A stretch of 64,000 nt of DNA from Streptomyces roseoviridis (GCF_039535235.1 NZ_BAAAWU010000001.1:5208001-5272000); one strand, 5' to 3'. Positions 9,516-17,887 are shown, numbered from the stretch's first letter. The notes: a model not told the origin generated them from the sequence alone. Program-made: numbers and translations.

Positions 9516-10955
9516 TCAGGAGGCGAACGCCCCGGGGTGGATCTGCTCCCGGGTGGCGGTGTACTGCTGCCGCACGGCCTGGCCGACGGCCAGCTCCTCG
9601 CCCGGCTCGAAGACCTGGGCGGCGGCGCCCTGCCAGGCCGGGGGAGCGGTCGGGGCCAGCGTGCCCTGGGAGACCCCGAGCGCCCAGGCCGCCTGCCGGG
9701 CGGCGCCGAGCGCGGCGTAGTCGGCCGGCTGGGGGACGACGACCTGCGCGCCGAACAGCATCGGCGCCATGGCCTGCACGGCGGGCAGCCCGGCGGCCGC
9801 GCCGAGCAGGAAGACCCGGCGCACCTCGACTCCGCGGCCGCGCAGCACGTCCATGGCGTCGGCGAGCGAGCAGAGCATGCCCTCGAAGGAGGCCCGGGCG
9901 AGGTGCTCGGGCTTCATCGACTCGCGGCGCAGCCCTGCGAGGGTGCCGGCGGTGTGCGGCAGCGCGGGGGTCCGCTCGCCCTCCAGGTAGGGCAGCAGGA
10001 CGAGCCCGGAGGCGCCCGGCGTGGACTTCAGGGCGAGCGCGGACAGCTCCTCCAGGCCGTCGAGGCCGAGCATCTCGGCGGTCCCGCGCAGGGCTCGTAC
10101 GGCGTTGGAGGTGTGGACGACCGGCAGGTGCATGCCGGCGGCGTCGGCGAACGCGGTGATCATGCCGTTCGGGTCGGCGGGGGCCTCGTGGTGGACGGCC
10201 ATCACGGAGCCGGAGGCGCCGAGGGAGACCACGGCGTCACCGACGCCGAGCCCGAGGCCGAGGGCGGCCGCCATCGTCTCTCCGGTGCCGGCGGAGATCA
10301 GCAGCCCTTCGGGCGTGGTGCCGGCGGCCTCGGCGGGCGCGAGGACCTCGGGAAGCACGGCCTGGTGCCCGAGCGCCAGCTCGACCAGATCGGGCCGGTA
10401 GGACCCGGTCCTGGCGGACCAGTAGCCGGTGGCGGAGGCGGCGCCGCGGTCGGTGGTGCGCCGCGCGGGCCGGCCGAGCAGCTGCCACACCAGCCAGTCG
10501 TGCGGCTGGAGGATCATCGCGACGCGCTGGGCGTGCTCGGGCTCGCTGCGGGCGAGCCAGCGCAGCTTGGCGACGGGCAGGCCGGACTGCGGGACGGTGC
10601 CGACGGCGTCGGCCCAGCCCTGCCGCCCGCCGAGGGCCTCGACGAGATCGGCCGCGGCGACCTGCGCCCGCTTGTCGTTGCCGACGAGCGCGGGCCGCAC
10701 GAGGCCGCCCTGCGCGTCCAGCGGGACGAGGCCCTGCTGCTGGGCGGAGACCCCGATGGCCTGCACCCCTTCGAGCAGCCCGCCGGTGGCGGCCTCCCCG
10801 AGGGACAGCAGCCAGGCCTGTGGATCGACGTCGGTGGCCTTGGGGTCCACGGGGTGCGGGGCATGCCCCTGCCGCAGTACGGCGCCCGTGTCCGTGTCAC
10901 AGACGACGATGCGCGTGGAGTCCGAAGAGCTGTCCAGACCGGCGACTATCCCCAT
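9516..10955 (-). CDS. xylB: FGGY-family sugar kinase, xylulokinase-like
   Basis: The 479-residue protein starts with GIVAGLDSSSDSTRIVVCD, the phosphate-binding strand-turn of the FGGY carbohydrate kinases. It contains PHDWLVWQLLG followed by TDRGAASATGYWS, a pattern shared by xylulokinases. The C-terminal ATP-binding lobe shows GAAAGLPAVQAMAPMLFG. Length agrees with XylB (about 480). The expected reaction is ATP-dependent phosphorylation of D-xylulose, but no xylose isomerase gene or sugar transporter is adjacent, so another ketose or polyol is possible. The small YtxH-like gene ends 37 bases upstream and may be cotranscribed. Confidence 0.8.
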   Translation of the reverse strand: MGIVAGLDSSSDSTRIVVCDTDTGAVLRQGHAPHPVDPKATDVDPQAWLLSLGEAATGGLLEGVQAIGVSAQQQGLVPLDAQGGLVRPALVGNDKRAQVAAADLVEALGGRQGWADAVGTVPQSGLPVAKLRWLARSEPEHAQRVAMILQPHDWLVWQLLGRPARRTTDRGAASATGYWSARTGSYRPDLVELALGHQAVLPEVLAPAEAAGTTPEGLLISAGTGETMAAALGLGLGVGDAVVSLGASGSVMAVHHEAPADPNGMITAFADAAGMHLPVVHTSNAVRALRGTAEMLGLDGLEELSALALKSTPGASGLVLLPYLEGERTPALPHTAGTLAGLRRESMKPEHLARASFEGMLCSLADAMDVLRGRGVEVRRVFLLGAAAGLPAVQAMAPMLFGAQVVVPQPADYAALGAARQAAWALGVSQGTLAPTAPPAWQGAAAQVFEPGEELAVGQAVRQQYTATREQIHPGAFAS

Positions 10956-10992
10956 GGCACATGATTCTGCCGTACTTCCGGGGGCGGCGAGG

Positions 10993-11277
10993 TCAGGTGT
11001 TGGTGGGACCCCAGTCCTCCTCCTCGTAGGAGGCGACCTGCCCGTTGTGGTGGCGCAGCGACCGGATCCGCTGCGCCTGGTCCCCGACGACGTGCATCGC
11101 CCTGCCGGCGACCTGCCGCCCGGACTGCGCGGCGGACTCGGCCGCGTTGCGCACCGCGGGGTTCTCTGCGACCTGCTTGGCGGACGTCTTCATCCGCTCG
11201 TAGACCTCTCGCCCGGCTCGCGTCCCGATGACGAAACCGAGGCCCAGTCCGGCGACGAAGACCAGCTTGTACCGCAC
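10993..11277 (-). CDS. YtxH-like small membrane-anchored protein
   Basis: This 94-residue protein begins with RYKLVFVAGLGLGFVIGTRAG, a single hydrophobic N-terminal segment. An amphipathic helical stretch follows, with alternating Ala, Val, Arg and Gln, and then an acidic tail ending EEEDWGPTNT. This layout matches small YtxH/DUF883-type proteins that anchor in the membrane with a cytoplasmic coiled-coil tail and are often stress related. The GTG start is preceded by AGGGAAGGAT at suitable distance; a longer in-frame extension to 11403 would overlap the tRNA-Asn promoter region and lacks a site. Exact function is unknown. Confidence 0.75.
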   Translation of the reverse strand: MRYKLVFVAGLGLGFVIGTRAGREVYERMKTSAKQVAENPAVRNAAESAAQSGRQVAGRAMHVVGDQAQRIRSLRHHNGQVASYEEEDWGPTNT

Positions 11278-11411
11278 GCTGCGATCCTTCCCTGGAGCCT
11301 CTGGGGATACCGATTGGCGGAGCACCCCCCTGCTTGCGCTAATGTATGTGTCGCAGCGAGCGAGCGCCGCCCGGGAAGGTCCGAGGTGGACCGTTCGGTG
11401 CAACGCAGCAA

Positions 11412-11484
11412 TCCCCTGTAGCTCAATTGGCAGAGCAGCCGGCTGTTAACCGGCAGGTTACTGGTTCGAGTCCAGTCGGGGGAG
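11412..11484 (+). tRNA. tRNA-Asn (GTT)
   Basis: This 73-base cloverleaf has acceptor TCCCCTG paired with CGGGGGA and discriminator G. The D-arm carries AGCTCAATTGGCAGAGC, the anticodon loop is CTGTTAA with anticodon GTT, and the T-arm is ACTGG-TTCGAGT-CCAGT. CCA is not encoded. It lies five bases before a second, nearly identical copy. Confidence 0.96.
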
Positions 11485-11489
11485 CGCGA

Positions 11490-11562
11490 TCCCCTGTAGC
11501 TCAATTGGCAGAGCATTCGGCTGTTAACCGGAGGGTTGCTGGTTCGAGTCCAGCCGGGGGAG
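11490..11562 (+). tRNA. tRNA-Asn (GTT), second copy
   Basis: This 73-base cloverleaf has the same acceptor, D-arm and GTT anticodon loop as the copy at 11412. It differs in part of the anticodon stem, in the variable region and in the T-stem (GCTGG-TTCGAGT-CCAGC). It is probably cotranscribed with the first copy and ends 12 bases before a strong terminator. Confidence 0.96.
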
Positions 11563-11574
11563 CCAAGCGGAAGA

Positions 11575-11595
11575 GGACCCTTCGGGGTCCTTTTT
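11575..11595 (+). terminator. Intrinsic terminator of the tRNA-Asn pair
   Basis: The perfect stem GGACCC, tetraloop TTCG and stem GGGTCC are followed directly by TTTTT. A true U-tract of this kind is uncommon in such GC-rich DNA. Confidence 0.92.
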
Positions 11596-11728
11596 CGTTT
11601 CCCGGGGAACCAGGAGCGCCGCCCGGGAGTCTTCTGGACCGAGCATGGCCGACCATCCGGAGCAGGAGATCGTATGAGCGGCTATGCTGCGGCAGACGGC
11701 GCGCACACTTGTACGCGCCGTGGTGTTC

Positions 11729-11802
11729 GGGGCGGTAGCTCAGCCGGTTAGAGCAGCGGACTCATAATCCGTCGGCCGTGGGTTCGAGTCCCACCCGCCC
11801 CA
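11729..11802 (+). tRNA. tRNA with CAT anticodon (elongator Met or lysidine-type Ile2)
   Basis: This 74-base cloverleaf has acceptor GGGGCGG/CCGCCCC, discriminator A, D-arm AGCTCAGCCGGTTAGAGC, anticodon loop CTCATAA and T-arm GTGGG-TTCGAGT-CCCAC. It is not an initiator: position 1 pairs with 72 and the anticodon stem lacks the three G-C pairs. Elongator tRNA-Met and TilS-modified tRNA-Ile2 share this loop, and I cannot settle which from sequence alone. Confidence 0.9.
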
Positions 11803-12102
11803 CCGAAGAAAAACGTTCTGACCCGCGAAGACGCCCCTGGAGGGGTGTTTTCGCGTGCAGCGGTCGCCTCTCGGTGGTGCGGCGGAACGGGTGTCCCCCG
11901 CTTACCCCGTAGGGCCGTCCTTCTTGACCTGCGGTTCGGGGTGGAGCATGGGGTGTGGGGCCGCATCGATGATCCCACGGCGATCCCACGCCCCCTGGGC
12001 GTGACACGCCGAGCAATGCGCGGAACCTCCGTGCGCCTGTCGCCGCTCTGTTCGGTCAAGGCCGGCGCCCAGGTCCAGGCTTTGGCGCCCCGAACCCCGA
12101 GT
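11803..12102. other. Gap between tRNA-CAT and the Uma2 fragment
   Basis: About 300 bases without a convincing gene. The first part holds a hairpin at 11824-11855 (CGCGAAGACGCCCCT pairing with AGGGGTGTTTTCGCG) that probably terminates the tRNA transcript. The rest is GC-rich sequence with a short direct repeat, gatcccacg, near 11970. No integrase gene or second copy of the tRNA 3' end was seen. Confidence 0.6.
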
Positions 12103-12306
12103 GGCGTGCACAGTGTCTACCTGGTGGTGGACCCGTACGCGGCGGAGGTCGTCGTCCACACGCAGCCCACCGGAACCGGCTACATCGCGGCGCACACGCA
12201 CAAGTACGGCACCGGCGAGCTCCCCATCGACCTGGCCGACGGCCGCACCTTCACCCTCGACCTGGACGGGCTGCCCCGACCCGAACCGGCGACCGGCGCG
12301 CGTTGA
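12103..12306 (+). pseudogene. C-terminal fragment of a Uma2/DUF820 endonuclease-like gene
   Basis: About 68 codons resemble the C-terminus of Uma2-family (PD-(D/E)XK fold) proteins: SVYLVVDPYAAEVVVHTQP, then GYIAAHTHKYGTGELPIDL and a final FTLDLDGLP. A full Uma2 protein is about 190 residues and carries its catalytic residues upstream. Here the sequence before GVHSVY does not resemble the family in any frame I checked, and no start with a ribosome site is present. I read it as a decayed remnant. Uma2 genes are abundant and often in multiple copies in Streptomyces, and their role is poorly defined. Confidence 0.6.
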
Positions 12307-12369
12307 GAGCACGCCGCTGATGGCCGGGAACAACCCGGCGGGTCAGCGGTGGTCATTAGGGTGCGCGGT

Positions 12370-14154
12370 GTGAGTGACGATTCCAGGCCGCGCCCGGCCG
12401 TCGATGATCTTGTCCAGCTGATTCCGGCGGTCGTCCCCCTCGAGGGGGTCGACGCGGAGCTGGTGGTGATCGGGGAGCGGTACTGGGCGCTCGCCGGTTT
12501 CGCGCCCGAGCTCGGGACTCCGGTCTGGTGCGAGAAGGTCAAGGACATCGACACCGCCGGCTGGGGGCACCAGGTCTATGCCGTGGCCGCGGCCGGTGTC
12601 CGGGCCGTGGTGGCAGGAAGGCTGTGCCCGCAGTGCAAAGGCCCGCTCAGCCTTATCTCCCGAGCCGCCTTCCAGCAGGTCTGCGAGGGGTACGACCCCG
12701 TGTGCGTGGACTGTAACGAGTCGCTGACCGCCGCGGTGCGGGTCATCGTCGATCCTGCGCGGAAGGCCAAGCGCGAAGCGGCCAGAGCCAAGGCCGAAGA
12801 GCGGAACGCCGTCGACTTCGCCCACGCACGCTGGAAGCAGCTCCAGCGGGACGTCATCGCCGAGGAGTACGCCGCCGTCTTCCCCTCGAACGGGGAGGTG
12901 CCGGCCGCAGGGGTGCGGGAGATGGTGGGCGCGCTGGCGCTGCTGCGGTACGCCCCGTCGACTTCTCCCGTCACCGCGGTCGCGTCCTGGCCGGACCCGC
13001 TCCATCCGGATAGCGCGAAGATCGGCTCGCTCCTCGGAACGTTGATCCGGGCGGACCTCCTCAGGATCCACGCATCCAGCCCCGCGACCGCGTTCGTCTG
13101 GGAGCCGGCCACCTTCGAAGAAGCCCTGCGCGAGACCGAAGGAGACCTGGACGCCATCGGTGCGCCTCAACTCACCGGCAGCTTCTACCCGTTGGCCGCC
13201 CACTACTACGCACCCCACGGCACGAGCGTGGACAAGGCCGGCGAGGAACTCGACGCCTACCTCACCGCCGCTCTGGCCCCGTCCGGGATGACCGAAGGCC
13301 GTCAGGAGGATCTGCTGGCCGTCGCCCGGGAGCTCATCGCGGAGGAGGCGCTCCGCTACTTCACCAACCGGCTGGACGACCTCAACCTGCCCGCCGTACC
13401 CGAGAACCACGCTGCCAGGCTCTCCGAGGCCGCTTACAAGGTGGCCGAGCGCAGGCCGCTCGGCGAGATCTACAACCTCGTCTGGCGTGCCACCCGTGCG
13501 GCGGCGGAGGCCGCACAGAAGAACCCCCGGGCTCCACGCGCCCACATGACCACGCACGCCGTCAACCGGTTCGAGACCGATGCACAGCGGGCGACCGCCG
13601 ACCCGGGCTGGGAGCTGAAGTCCTTTACCGCGATCACCGGGCATGGGCCTGCAGCCATGACGCGGGCCCTGTTCTACAACCTCCTCGACAGCGACCCGAT
13701 CGAGACGGGTCTCCCGGAGCTCAGGGAAGCGCTGCCGGAACCCGTCGTCGCTCCGAGAGCGGCGGAGGCCGCCCCGGCGGGCGGCGACGAGCTGGTGGCC
13801 ACGGTCGCCTGGCTGGCTTCCCGGCCCGACGCCTGGGATCCGTACCTAGTCGCCGCCGGCCTCAGCGTCCTCGCGGAAGAGCGGGGGGACTCCCCGGAGT
13901 GGCACTACGAGGGCAAGATCCTCGCGCGGGGAGCCGGGCAGCTCCTCCGGCTCCACGAACGTCTGGCCCCGGTCATCGGAGTGCGGGAAGCCGTCCTCGC
14001 CGTCTTCGCCGCCACCCCGATGCTCGTGCACCCGGTGACGATCGACGGCAAGACGCTGAACAGCGGAACCTGGATCCTCGACAGGATGTGCACCCTCTTC
14101 CTCGCCCCGCCCGTCGAGGAGACAGGCGACACGGAGGACGTTTTGGAGGAGTGA
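12370..14154 (+). CDS. Unrecognised 594-residue protein with paired CxxC motifs
   Basis: I do not recognise a family. The most plausible start is GTG at 12370 (VSDDSRPRPA); GTG at 12349 or 12361 would add a few residues, and no start has a good ribosome site. Residues 86-89 are CPQC and 112-115 CVDC, which would fit a zinc ribbon with a 22-residue knuckle spacing. A basic, Ala-rich helix (KAKREAARAKAEERN) follows at about 137. The rest is a long mixed helical region with no signal peptide, membrane segment or obvious Walker motif. A short motif IYNLVWRATRAAAEAAQ lies near residue 370. It follows the Uma2 remnant by 63 bases and ends before a hairpin. A nucleic-acid role is conceivable but only a guess. 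Confidence 0.75.
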   Translation: MSDDSRPRPAVDDLVQLIPAVVPLEGVDAELVVIGERYWALAGFAPELGTPVWCEKVKDIDTAGWGHQVYAVAAAGVRAVVAGRLCPQCKGPLSLISRAAFQQVCEGYDPVCVDCNESLTAAVRVIVDPARKAKREAARAKAEERNAVDFAHARWKQLQRDVIAEEYAAVFPSNGEVPAAGVREMVGALALLRYAPSTSPVTAVASWPDPLHPDSAKIGSLLGTLIRADLLRIHASSPATAFVWEPATFEEALRETEGDLDAIGAPQLTGSFYPLAAHYYAPHGTSVDKAGEELDAYLTAALAPSGMTEGRQEDLLAVARELIAEEALRYFTNRLDDLNLPAVPENHAARLSEAAYKVAERRPLGEIYNLVWRATRAAAEAAQKNPRAPRAHMTTHAVNRFETDAQRATADPGWELKSFTAITGHGPAAMTRALFYNLLDSDPIETGLPELREALPEPVVAPRAAEAAPAGGDELVATVAWLASRPDAWDPYLVAAGLSVLAEERGDSPEWHYEGKILARGAGQLLRLHERLAPVIGVREAVLAVFAATPMLVHPVTIDGKTLNSGTWILDRMCTLFLAPPVEETGDTEDVLEE

Positions 14155-14184
14155 CCTTCCGCGGGAGAGTTCTCACCGTCGCGC

Positions 14185-14229
14185 CGGTGGCCCTGCACCC
14201 TTCCGAGGACGACGGGTGCAGGGCCACCG
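14185..14229. terminator. Bidirectional terminator hairpin
   Basis: CGGTGGCCCTGCACCC at 14185-14200 and GGGTGCAGGGCCACCG at 14214-14229 form a perfect 16-bp stem with a 13-base loop between the convergent 594-residue-protein gene and the fasciclin gene. Confidence 0.85.
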
Positions 14230-14254
14230 TGACTTGCGGGCCTTGAGCGACGCC

Positions 14255-14905
14255 CTACTTGGGCATGAGGACGGTGTCGATGATGTAGACGTTGGCGTTG
14301 GCGGTCCTGACGTTGCCGCAGACCACGTTGGCGGTGTCGTTGACCTTGTAGGACTCGCCGGCGCCGGTGGTGGTGATCATGCCCTTCTGGAGGGTCTCGA
14401 AGCTGCCGTTCTCCAGCTGCTCGGGGGTGAGCTTCTGGCCGACGACGTGGTAGGTGAGGACCTTGGTGAGCACGTCCTTGTCGGCGAGGACCTTGTCGAG
14501 GTCGGCCTTCGGGATCTTGGCGAAGGCGTCGTTGGTCGGCGCGAAGACGGTGATGTTCTCGGCGTTGTTGAGGGTGTCGACCAGGCCGGCCTTCTTGACG
14601 GCGGTCACGAGAGTGGACAGGGCCGGGTTGTTGGACGCGGCGGTGGCGACGGGGTCCTTGGCCATGCCGTCGAAGGATCCCGCGCCCTCCTTCGGCACGC
14701 CGGCGCAGGCCGGGCCGAAGGGCTGGTCGTCGGTCATCGGCGCCTCGGAGGGGGTGCTCGCCTCCGAGGTCGGCTCCGCGACCGCGGTGGTGGGAGCGGC
14801 GGCCTTGGTGTCGTTGCCGGAGTCGGAGCACGCGGCCAGGGAGAAGGGCAGCGCGGCTGCTGCGGCGACGGCGACGGCGGTGCGGCGGATCTTCATGCTG
14901 TTCAC
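14255..14905 (-). CDS. Fasciclin-domain lipoprotein (MPT83-like)
   Basis: The 216-residue protein has a signal peptide ending in the lipobox SLAAC, with lipid-modified Cys26. A low-complexity Ala/Pro/Glu/Ser linker and one FAS1 domain follow (about residues 75-216), with the conserved H1 and H2 blocks NITVFAPTNDAFAKIP and VLTYHVVGQKLTPEQL. The sequence is close in style to mycobacterial MPT70/MPT83, cell-surface proteins known to be in the SigK regulon. The GTG start is preceded by AAGGAG nine bases upstream. It lies 87 bases after the molybdopterin oxidoreductase gene in the same direction, probably one operon, and near sigK-rskA. Confidence 0.9.
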   Translation of the reverse strand: MNSMKIRRTAVAVAAAAALPFSLAACSDSGNDTKAAAPTTAVAEPTSEASTPSEAPMTDDQPFGPACAGVPKEGAGSFDGMAKDPVATAASNNPALSTLVTAVKKAGLVDTLNNAENITVFAPTNDAFAKIPKADLDKVLADKDVLTKVLTYHVVGQKLTPEQLENGSFETLQKGMITTTGAGESYKVNDTANVVCGNVRTANANVYIIDTVLMPK

Positions 14906-14992
14906 GACGAGTTGCTCCTTGGGGATTGTTCTCTGGATATTGAGGTGATGGGCCGTGCTGCCCGGTGCAGGCCTTGCGGACGCCCGGGTGGT

Positions 14993-16573
14993 TCAGGGGA
15001 CGGTGACGAAGACGCTGTGCCAGCCGCTCGCCCCGTCGGGGACGGTCCGGGTGCGCCGTTCGGTCTGGGCCTGTCCGGTGCCGTCGGTGGCGCGGACGGT
15101 GAGGTTGTGTCCGCCGGGGGTGGCGTTCCAGCGGTAGGACCACTGGCGCCAGGTGTCGGTGCCTGCCTGGGCGGCGAGGTCAGCGTCCTGCCAGGGGCCG
15201 TCGTCGACGCGGATCTGGACGCGGGTGATGCCGCGGCGCTGGGCCCAGGCGACGCCGGCGACGGTGACGGCGCCGGCGGCGGGGCGCGCGAAGGGTTTGG
15301 GGGTGTCGATGCGGGACTGAGTCTTGATCGGCGCCGTGCGGGCCCACTTCCGCTTGACCCAGTAGGGGTCGTAGGCGTCGAACGTGGTGAGTTCGATGTC
15401 CTCGATCCACTTGCAGGCCGATACGTAGCCATAGAGGCCGGGGACGAGCATGCGGACGGGGAAACCGTGGTCGAAGGGGAGCGGCTCGCCGTTCATGCCG
15501 ACCGCCAGGATGGCGTCGCGGCCGTCCATCAGGTCCTCGACCGGTGAGCCGAGCGTCATGCCGTCCACGGAGCGGGCCACGAGCTGATCCGCCCGGCCGC
15601 CCTTCGTCGGCGGCCGGACACCGGCTTCCTCGAGGAGGTCGGCGAGGGGGACGCCGAGCCAGCGGGCGTTGCCGACGTAGGGGCCGCCGACCTCGTTCGA
15701 GACGCAGGTGAGGGTGATGTCGCGTTCGATCAGGGGGCGGGCGAGGAGCTGGTCGATGGTGTAGGTACGGGGGCGGGTGACGCCTTTGCCGTGGATGCGC
15801 AGCCGCCAGGTGCCGGCGTCGACCTTCGGCACGGTCAGGGCGGTGTCGACGCGGTAGAAACCGGAGTTGGGGGTGGTGAAGGCCGTGATGCCGGGCACCT
15901 TCAGCTGGACACCGGCCGGGACGGCTGGGGCTGGGGAGGCAGGCTTGGGAAGCACCAGGTTCTCCCGAGAGGCGACGGCGCCCCGGCCCTTCCGGCTGGT
16001 GAAGTACCGGCCCAGCGCGCCGGCCGAGGTCGCGGCCACCGCGGTCACAGCGGCCGCGGTGAGGAACCCACGCCGGCTCCACGCCCCGCCTCCCGCGCCA
16101 GCCGGCGCAGGAACGGGGGCGGCTTCGGACGCCAGCACGTACAACGCCAGGGCCCCCGCGACCGCCCCGGCGACCGAGGGCAGCGCGTCACCGGTGCCGG
16201 TGGAGTCGGGGCGGCTGAGAGCCGCGGCGGCGCCGACGAGCCCGAACAGCATCACCCCCGCAGCACCGGCGCGCCGATGGGACACGGCGAGGACGCCCAG
16301 GCCGACGGCGATGAGGGCGAGAATCACGAGGATCCCCAGCTGGAGAACGATCTTGTCGTTCTCGCCGAACGTGCGGATCGCGAAGTCCTTCACCGCGGCA
16401 GGCGTCCGGTCGACCACCGCTCCGCCCACCACCGTCACCGGACCGGCCGCCGGCCGCACCGGTCCGGCCACCAGCTCAGCCACGGCCAGAGCCGTGAACG
16501 CGGCCAGGAGTCCGGCCAGTGCGCCGAGTGCGGCGCGGACGAGTCTGCTGCGGAAGCTGCTCACATCCTGCAT
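14993..16573 (-). CDS. Membrane-anchored molybdopterin-dependent oxidoreductase
   Basis: The 526-residue protein has four to five hydrophobic helices in roughly the first 200 residues, then a periplasmic sulfite-oxidase-type Moco domain. The segment ITLTCVSNEVGG near residue 288 carries the Cys expected to ligate Mo. GFPVRMLVPGLYGY and KWIEDIELT are typical of the family, and the C-terminal 110 residues form the Mo-co dimerisation domain. The substrate is unknown; relatives reduce or oxidise sulfur or protein sulfoxide groups in the envelope. The ATG at 16573 was chosen because upstream in-frame sequence is not hydrophobic or conserved. It is cotranscribed with the fasciclin gene and near sigK. 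Confidence 0.85.
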   Translation of the reverse strand: MQDVSSFRSRLVRAALGALAGLLAAFTALAVAELVAGPVRPAAGPVTVVGGAVVDRTPAAVKDFAIRTFGENDKIVLQLGILVILALIAVGLGVLAVSHRRAGAAGVMLFGLVGAAAALSRPDSTGTGDALPSVAGAVAGALALYVLASEAAPVPAPAGAGGGAWSRRGFLTAAAVTAVAATSAGALGRYFTSRKGRGAVASRENLVLPKPASPAPAVPAGVQLKVPGITAFTTPNSGFYRVDTALTVPKVDAGTWRLRIHGKGVTRPRTYTIDQLLARPLIERDITLTCVSNEVGGPYVGNARWLGVPLADLLEEAGVRPPTKGGRADQLVARSVDGMTLGSPVEDLMDGRDAILAVGMNGEPLPFDHGFPVRMLVPGLYGYVSACKWIEDIELTTFDAYDPYWVKRKWARTAPIKTQSRIDTPKPFARPAAGAVTVAGVAWAQRRGITRVQIRVDDGPWQDADLAAQAGTDTWRQWSYRWNATPGGHNLTVRATDGTGQAQTERRTRTVPDGASGWHSVFVTVP

Positions 16574-16957
16574 TCGGCATCCACCGCCCGGCGGATTGCT
16601 CCAACCCCCGAAAGAGTGAAATCCCTTCCCGGTGTTGCCTTGCGCGGCGGGCGTGCGGTGCTTGCACGGACGACCAGGAGGGTGCCGGCTGTGCGCGGCC
16701 GCGTCGAGGTCTGCTTGAGCGGCCGCGGGTCCCGTCAGGCGCACGCTCGCCTGCTGCTGGCGCGCCGATCGTTCGCCCCCGGGCGGGAGGTCCAGAGCAC
16801 GGCCAGTGGCAATGCGGCCTCCGCCCCTGCGGGGGTTCAGCAGCCGCTCCACCCGGGCCGACTCCGTGGGCTTGCGCAGCGTGAGGTCCACACCGGCCTG
16901 CGCGACCTGCCCCTACGCGCCGTGGAGGGGTCGGCGGCAACAGCCGGGATCAGTCAC
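16574..16957. other. Upstream region of the molybdopterin oxidoreductase gene
   Basis: About 380 bases with no gene I can support. An open minus-strand frame continues upstream of the oxidoreductase start to 16891 (begins DLTLRKPTESARVERLL), but it has no matching family and no ribosome site. The promoter of the oxidoreductase-fasciclin operon should lie here; I saw no clear SigK-like CCATCC motif. Confidence 0.5.
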
Positions 16958-17230
16958 GTGAACACCGCCATCGATTCCTGCGGATGTCCGGCCACGCTGC
17001 ATCTCCCGCTCCTTCCGGACGAACGCGCGGCCCACCAGGTCCGTCGAGCCCACGGCACGGCGGACCCGACCGGAAGCCGCCACGACGCGCAGCGCGAGAA
17101 GACGCAGGCCGGGGACTGAAGATCGTCCGGGCGCTGGGGGCGGACCTCTTCGTCAGCACCTGGGACCGGGGCAAGCGGGTCATCGCGGTCCTCACCTGGC
17201 AACCCCGGCGAAAAGGACGTGGTGCCGCGG
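16958..17230 (+). pseudogene. Internally deleted RsbW-like ATP-binding regulator
   Basis: A GTG at 16958 opens a frame reading NTAIDSCGCPATLHLPLLPD, which looks like the N-terminus of a Streptomyces HATPase_c_2 regulator, but it stops at 17119. In another frame from about 17107, GRGLKIVRALGADLFV and GKRVIAVLTW match the G2-box and last strands of the same fold. The central N-box and G1-box region of about 70 residues is missing. I infer an internal deletion plus frameshift. The family normally inhibits sigma factors or signals through anti-anti-sigma partners. Confidence 0.5.
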
Positions 17231-17349
17231 GCGGCTGCGTCGACAGCCGCCCACGGCCGACCCGCCCGGAGCACGCTGCTTGCGGACGGATCACGGGTCC
17301 GCGCCCCCTGTCTGTCGGCGGCGTACCGGACCTCTTTTCGCGGCCTCGA

Positions 17350-17589
17350 TCAGGCGTTGATACAGGTGTTACCGAAGGACGGGTTCAGCAGCCCGATCAC
17401 GCTGACGGTGTTGCCGCACGCGTTGACCGGGATGTGGACGGGAACCTGAACGAGGTTGCCAGAGCCCACTCCGGGCGAGTGGGCGGCCACCCCCTGCGCA
17501 CCGGCATCGGCCGATGCCATCGACGCGCCGCCGACGACCACCGTGCCGGCCGCCAGGGCCACCGCCAGACCGTGTCGCACACGAACCAT
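17350..17589 (-). CDS. Short chaplin (cell-surface amyloid protein)
   Basis: The 79-residue precursor has an N-terminal secretion signal ending ASADA and one chaplin domain. The domain ends VNACGNTVSVIGLLNPSFGN followed by TCINA, with the two Cys that form the intramolecular disulfide and the conserved GN and NP-F-GN turns. Short chaplins lack a sortase signal. They assemble into amyloid fibres that coat aerial hyphae and lower water surface tension. The ATG is preceded by GGGAGG with eight-base spacing. It is divergent from sigK across a 298-base region. Confidence 0.92.
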   Translation of the reverse strand: MVRVRHGLAVALAAGTVVVGGASMASADAGAQGVAAHSPGVGSGNLVQVPVHIPVNACGNTVSVIGLLNPSFGNTCINA

Positions 17590-17772
17590 GTGAACTACCT
17601 CCCATGAGGGTGCCTCGGCCGAGCAACCCGCGCGGCCGGTGAGGGGAGCCGGAGAACGTCGCTCCGTTCTCCTCACGCACCGTCTTCGCCGCCGTCCGCC
17701 CTCCGGCTTGGCCGCTGCGTCAGGCTTCCCTCGAACCGGTCACTCAAGGACGGTGCGGGTGACGAACGCCAC

Positions 17773-17800
17773 CCATCCACACGCCCGTCCGCTACGAAGA
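17773..17800 (+). promoter_or_regulatory. Candidate SigK-type promoter upstream of sigK
   Basis: CCATCC at 17773-17778 is followed by 16 bases and CGAAGA at 17795-17800, about 90 bases before the sigK start. It resembles the mycobacterial SigK consensus as I recall it (CCATCC, 16-17 bases, CCGAAT). If used, sigK would be autoregulated. The flanking intergenic region 17590-17887 holds no other gene. Confidence 0.4.
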
Positions 17801-17887
17801 ACGGATGACACACCCACAGGTTTCGGCGACCGGACCGCCCCCGGACGGCCCCGGCCCGATCGAGCGACGACAAAGGACCGGCATGCG

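Noticed and set aside
7635..10964. A 1109-codon plus-strand open frame
   Set aside because: It is antisense to the ABC and xylulokinase genes. His/Arg/Gly-rich composition is typical of GC-rich shadow frames.
16574..16891. N-terminal extension of the molybdopterin oxidoreductase
   Set aside because: The extra 106 codons are open by chance in GC-rich DNA. They are not hydrophobic and would bury the membrane helices behind a charged region.
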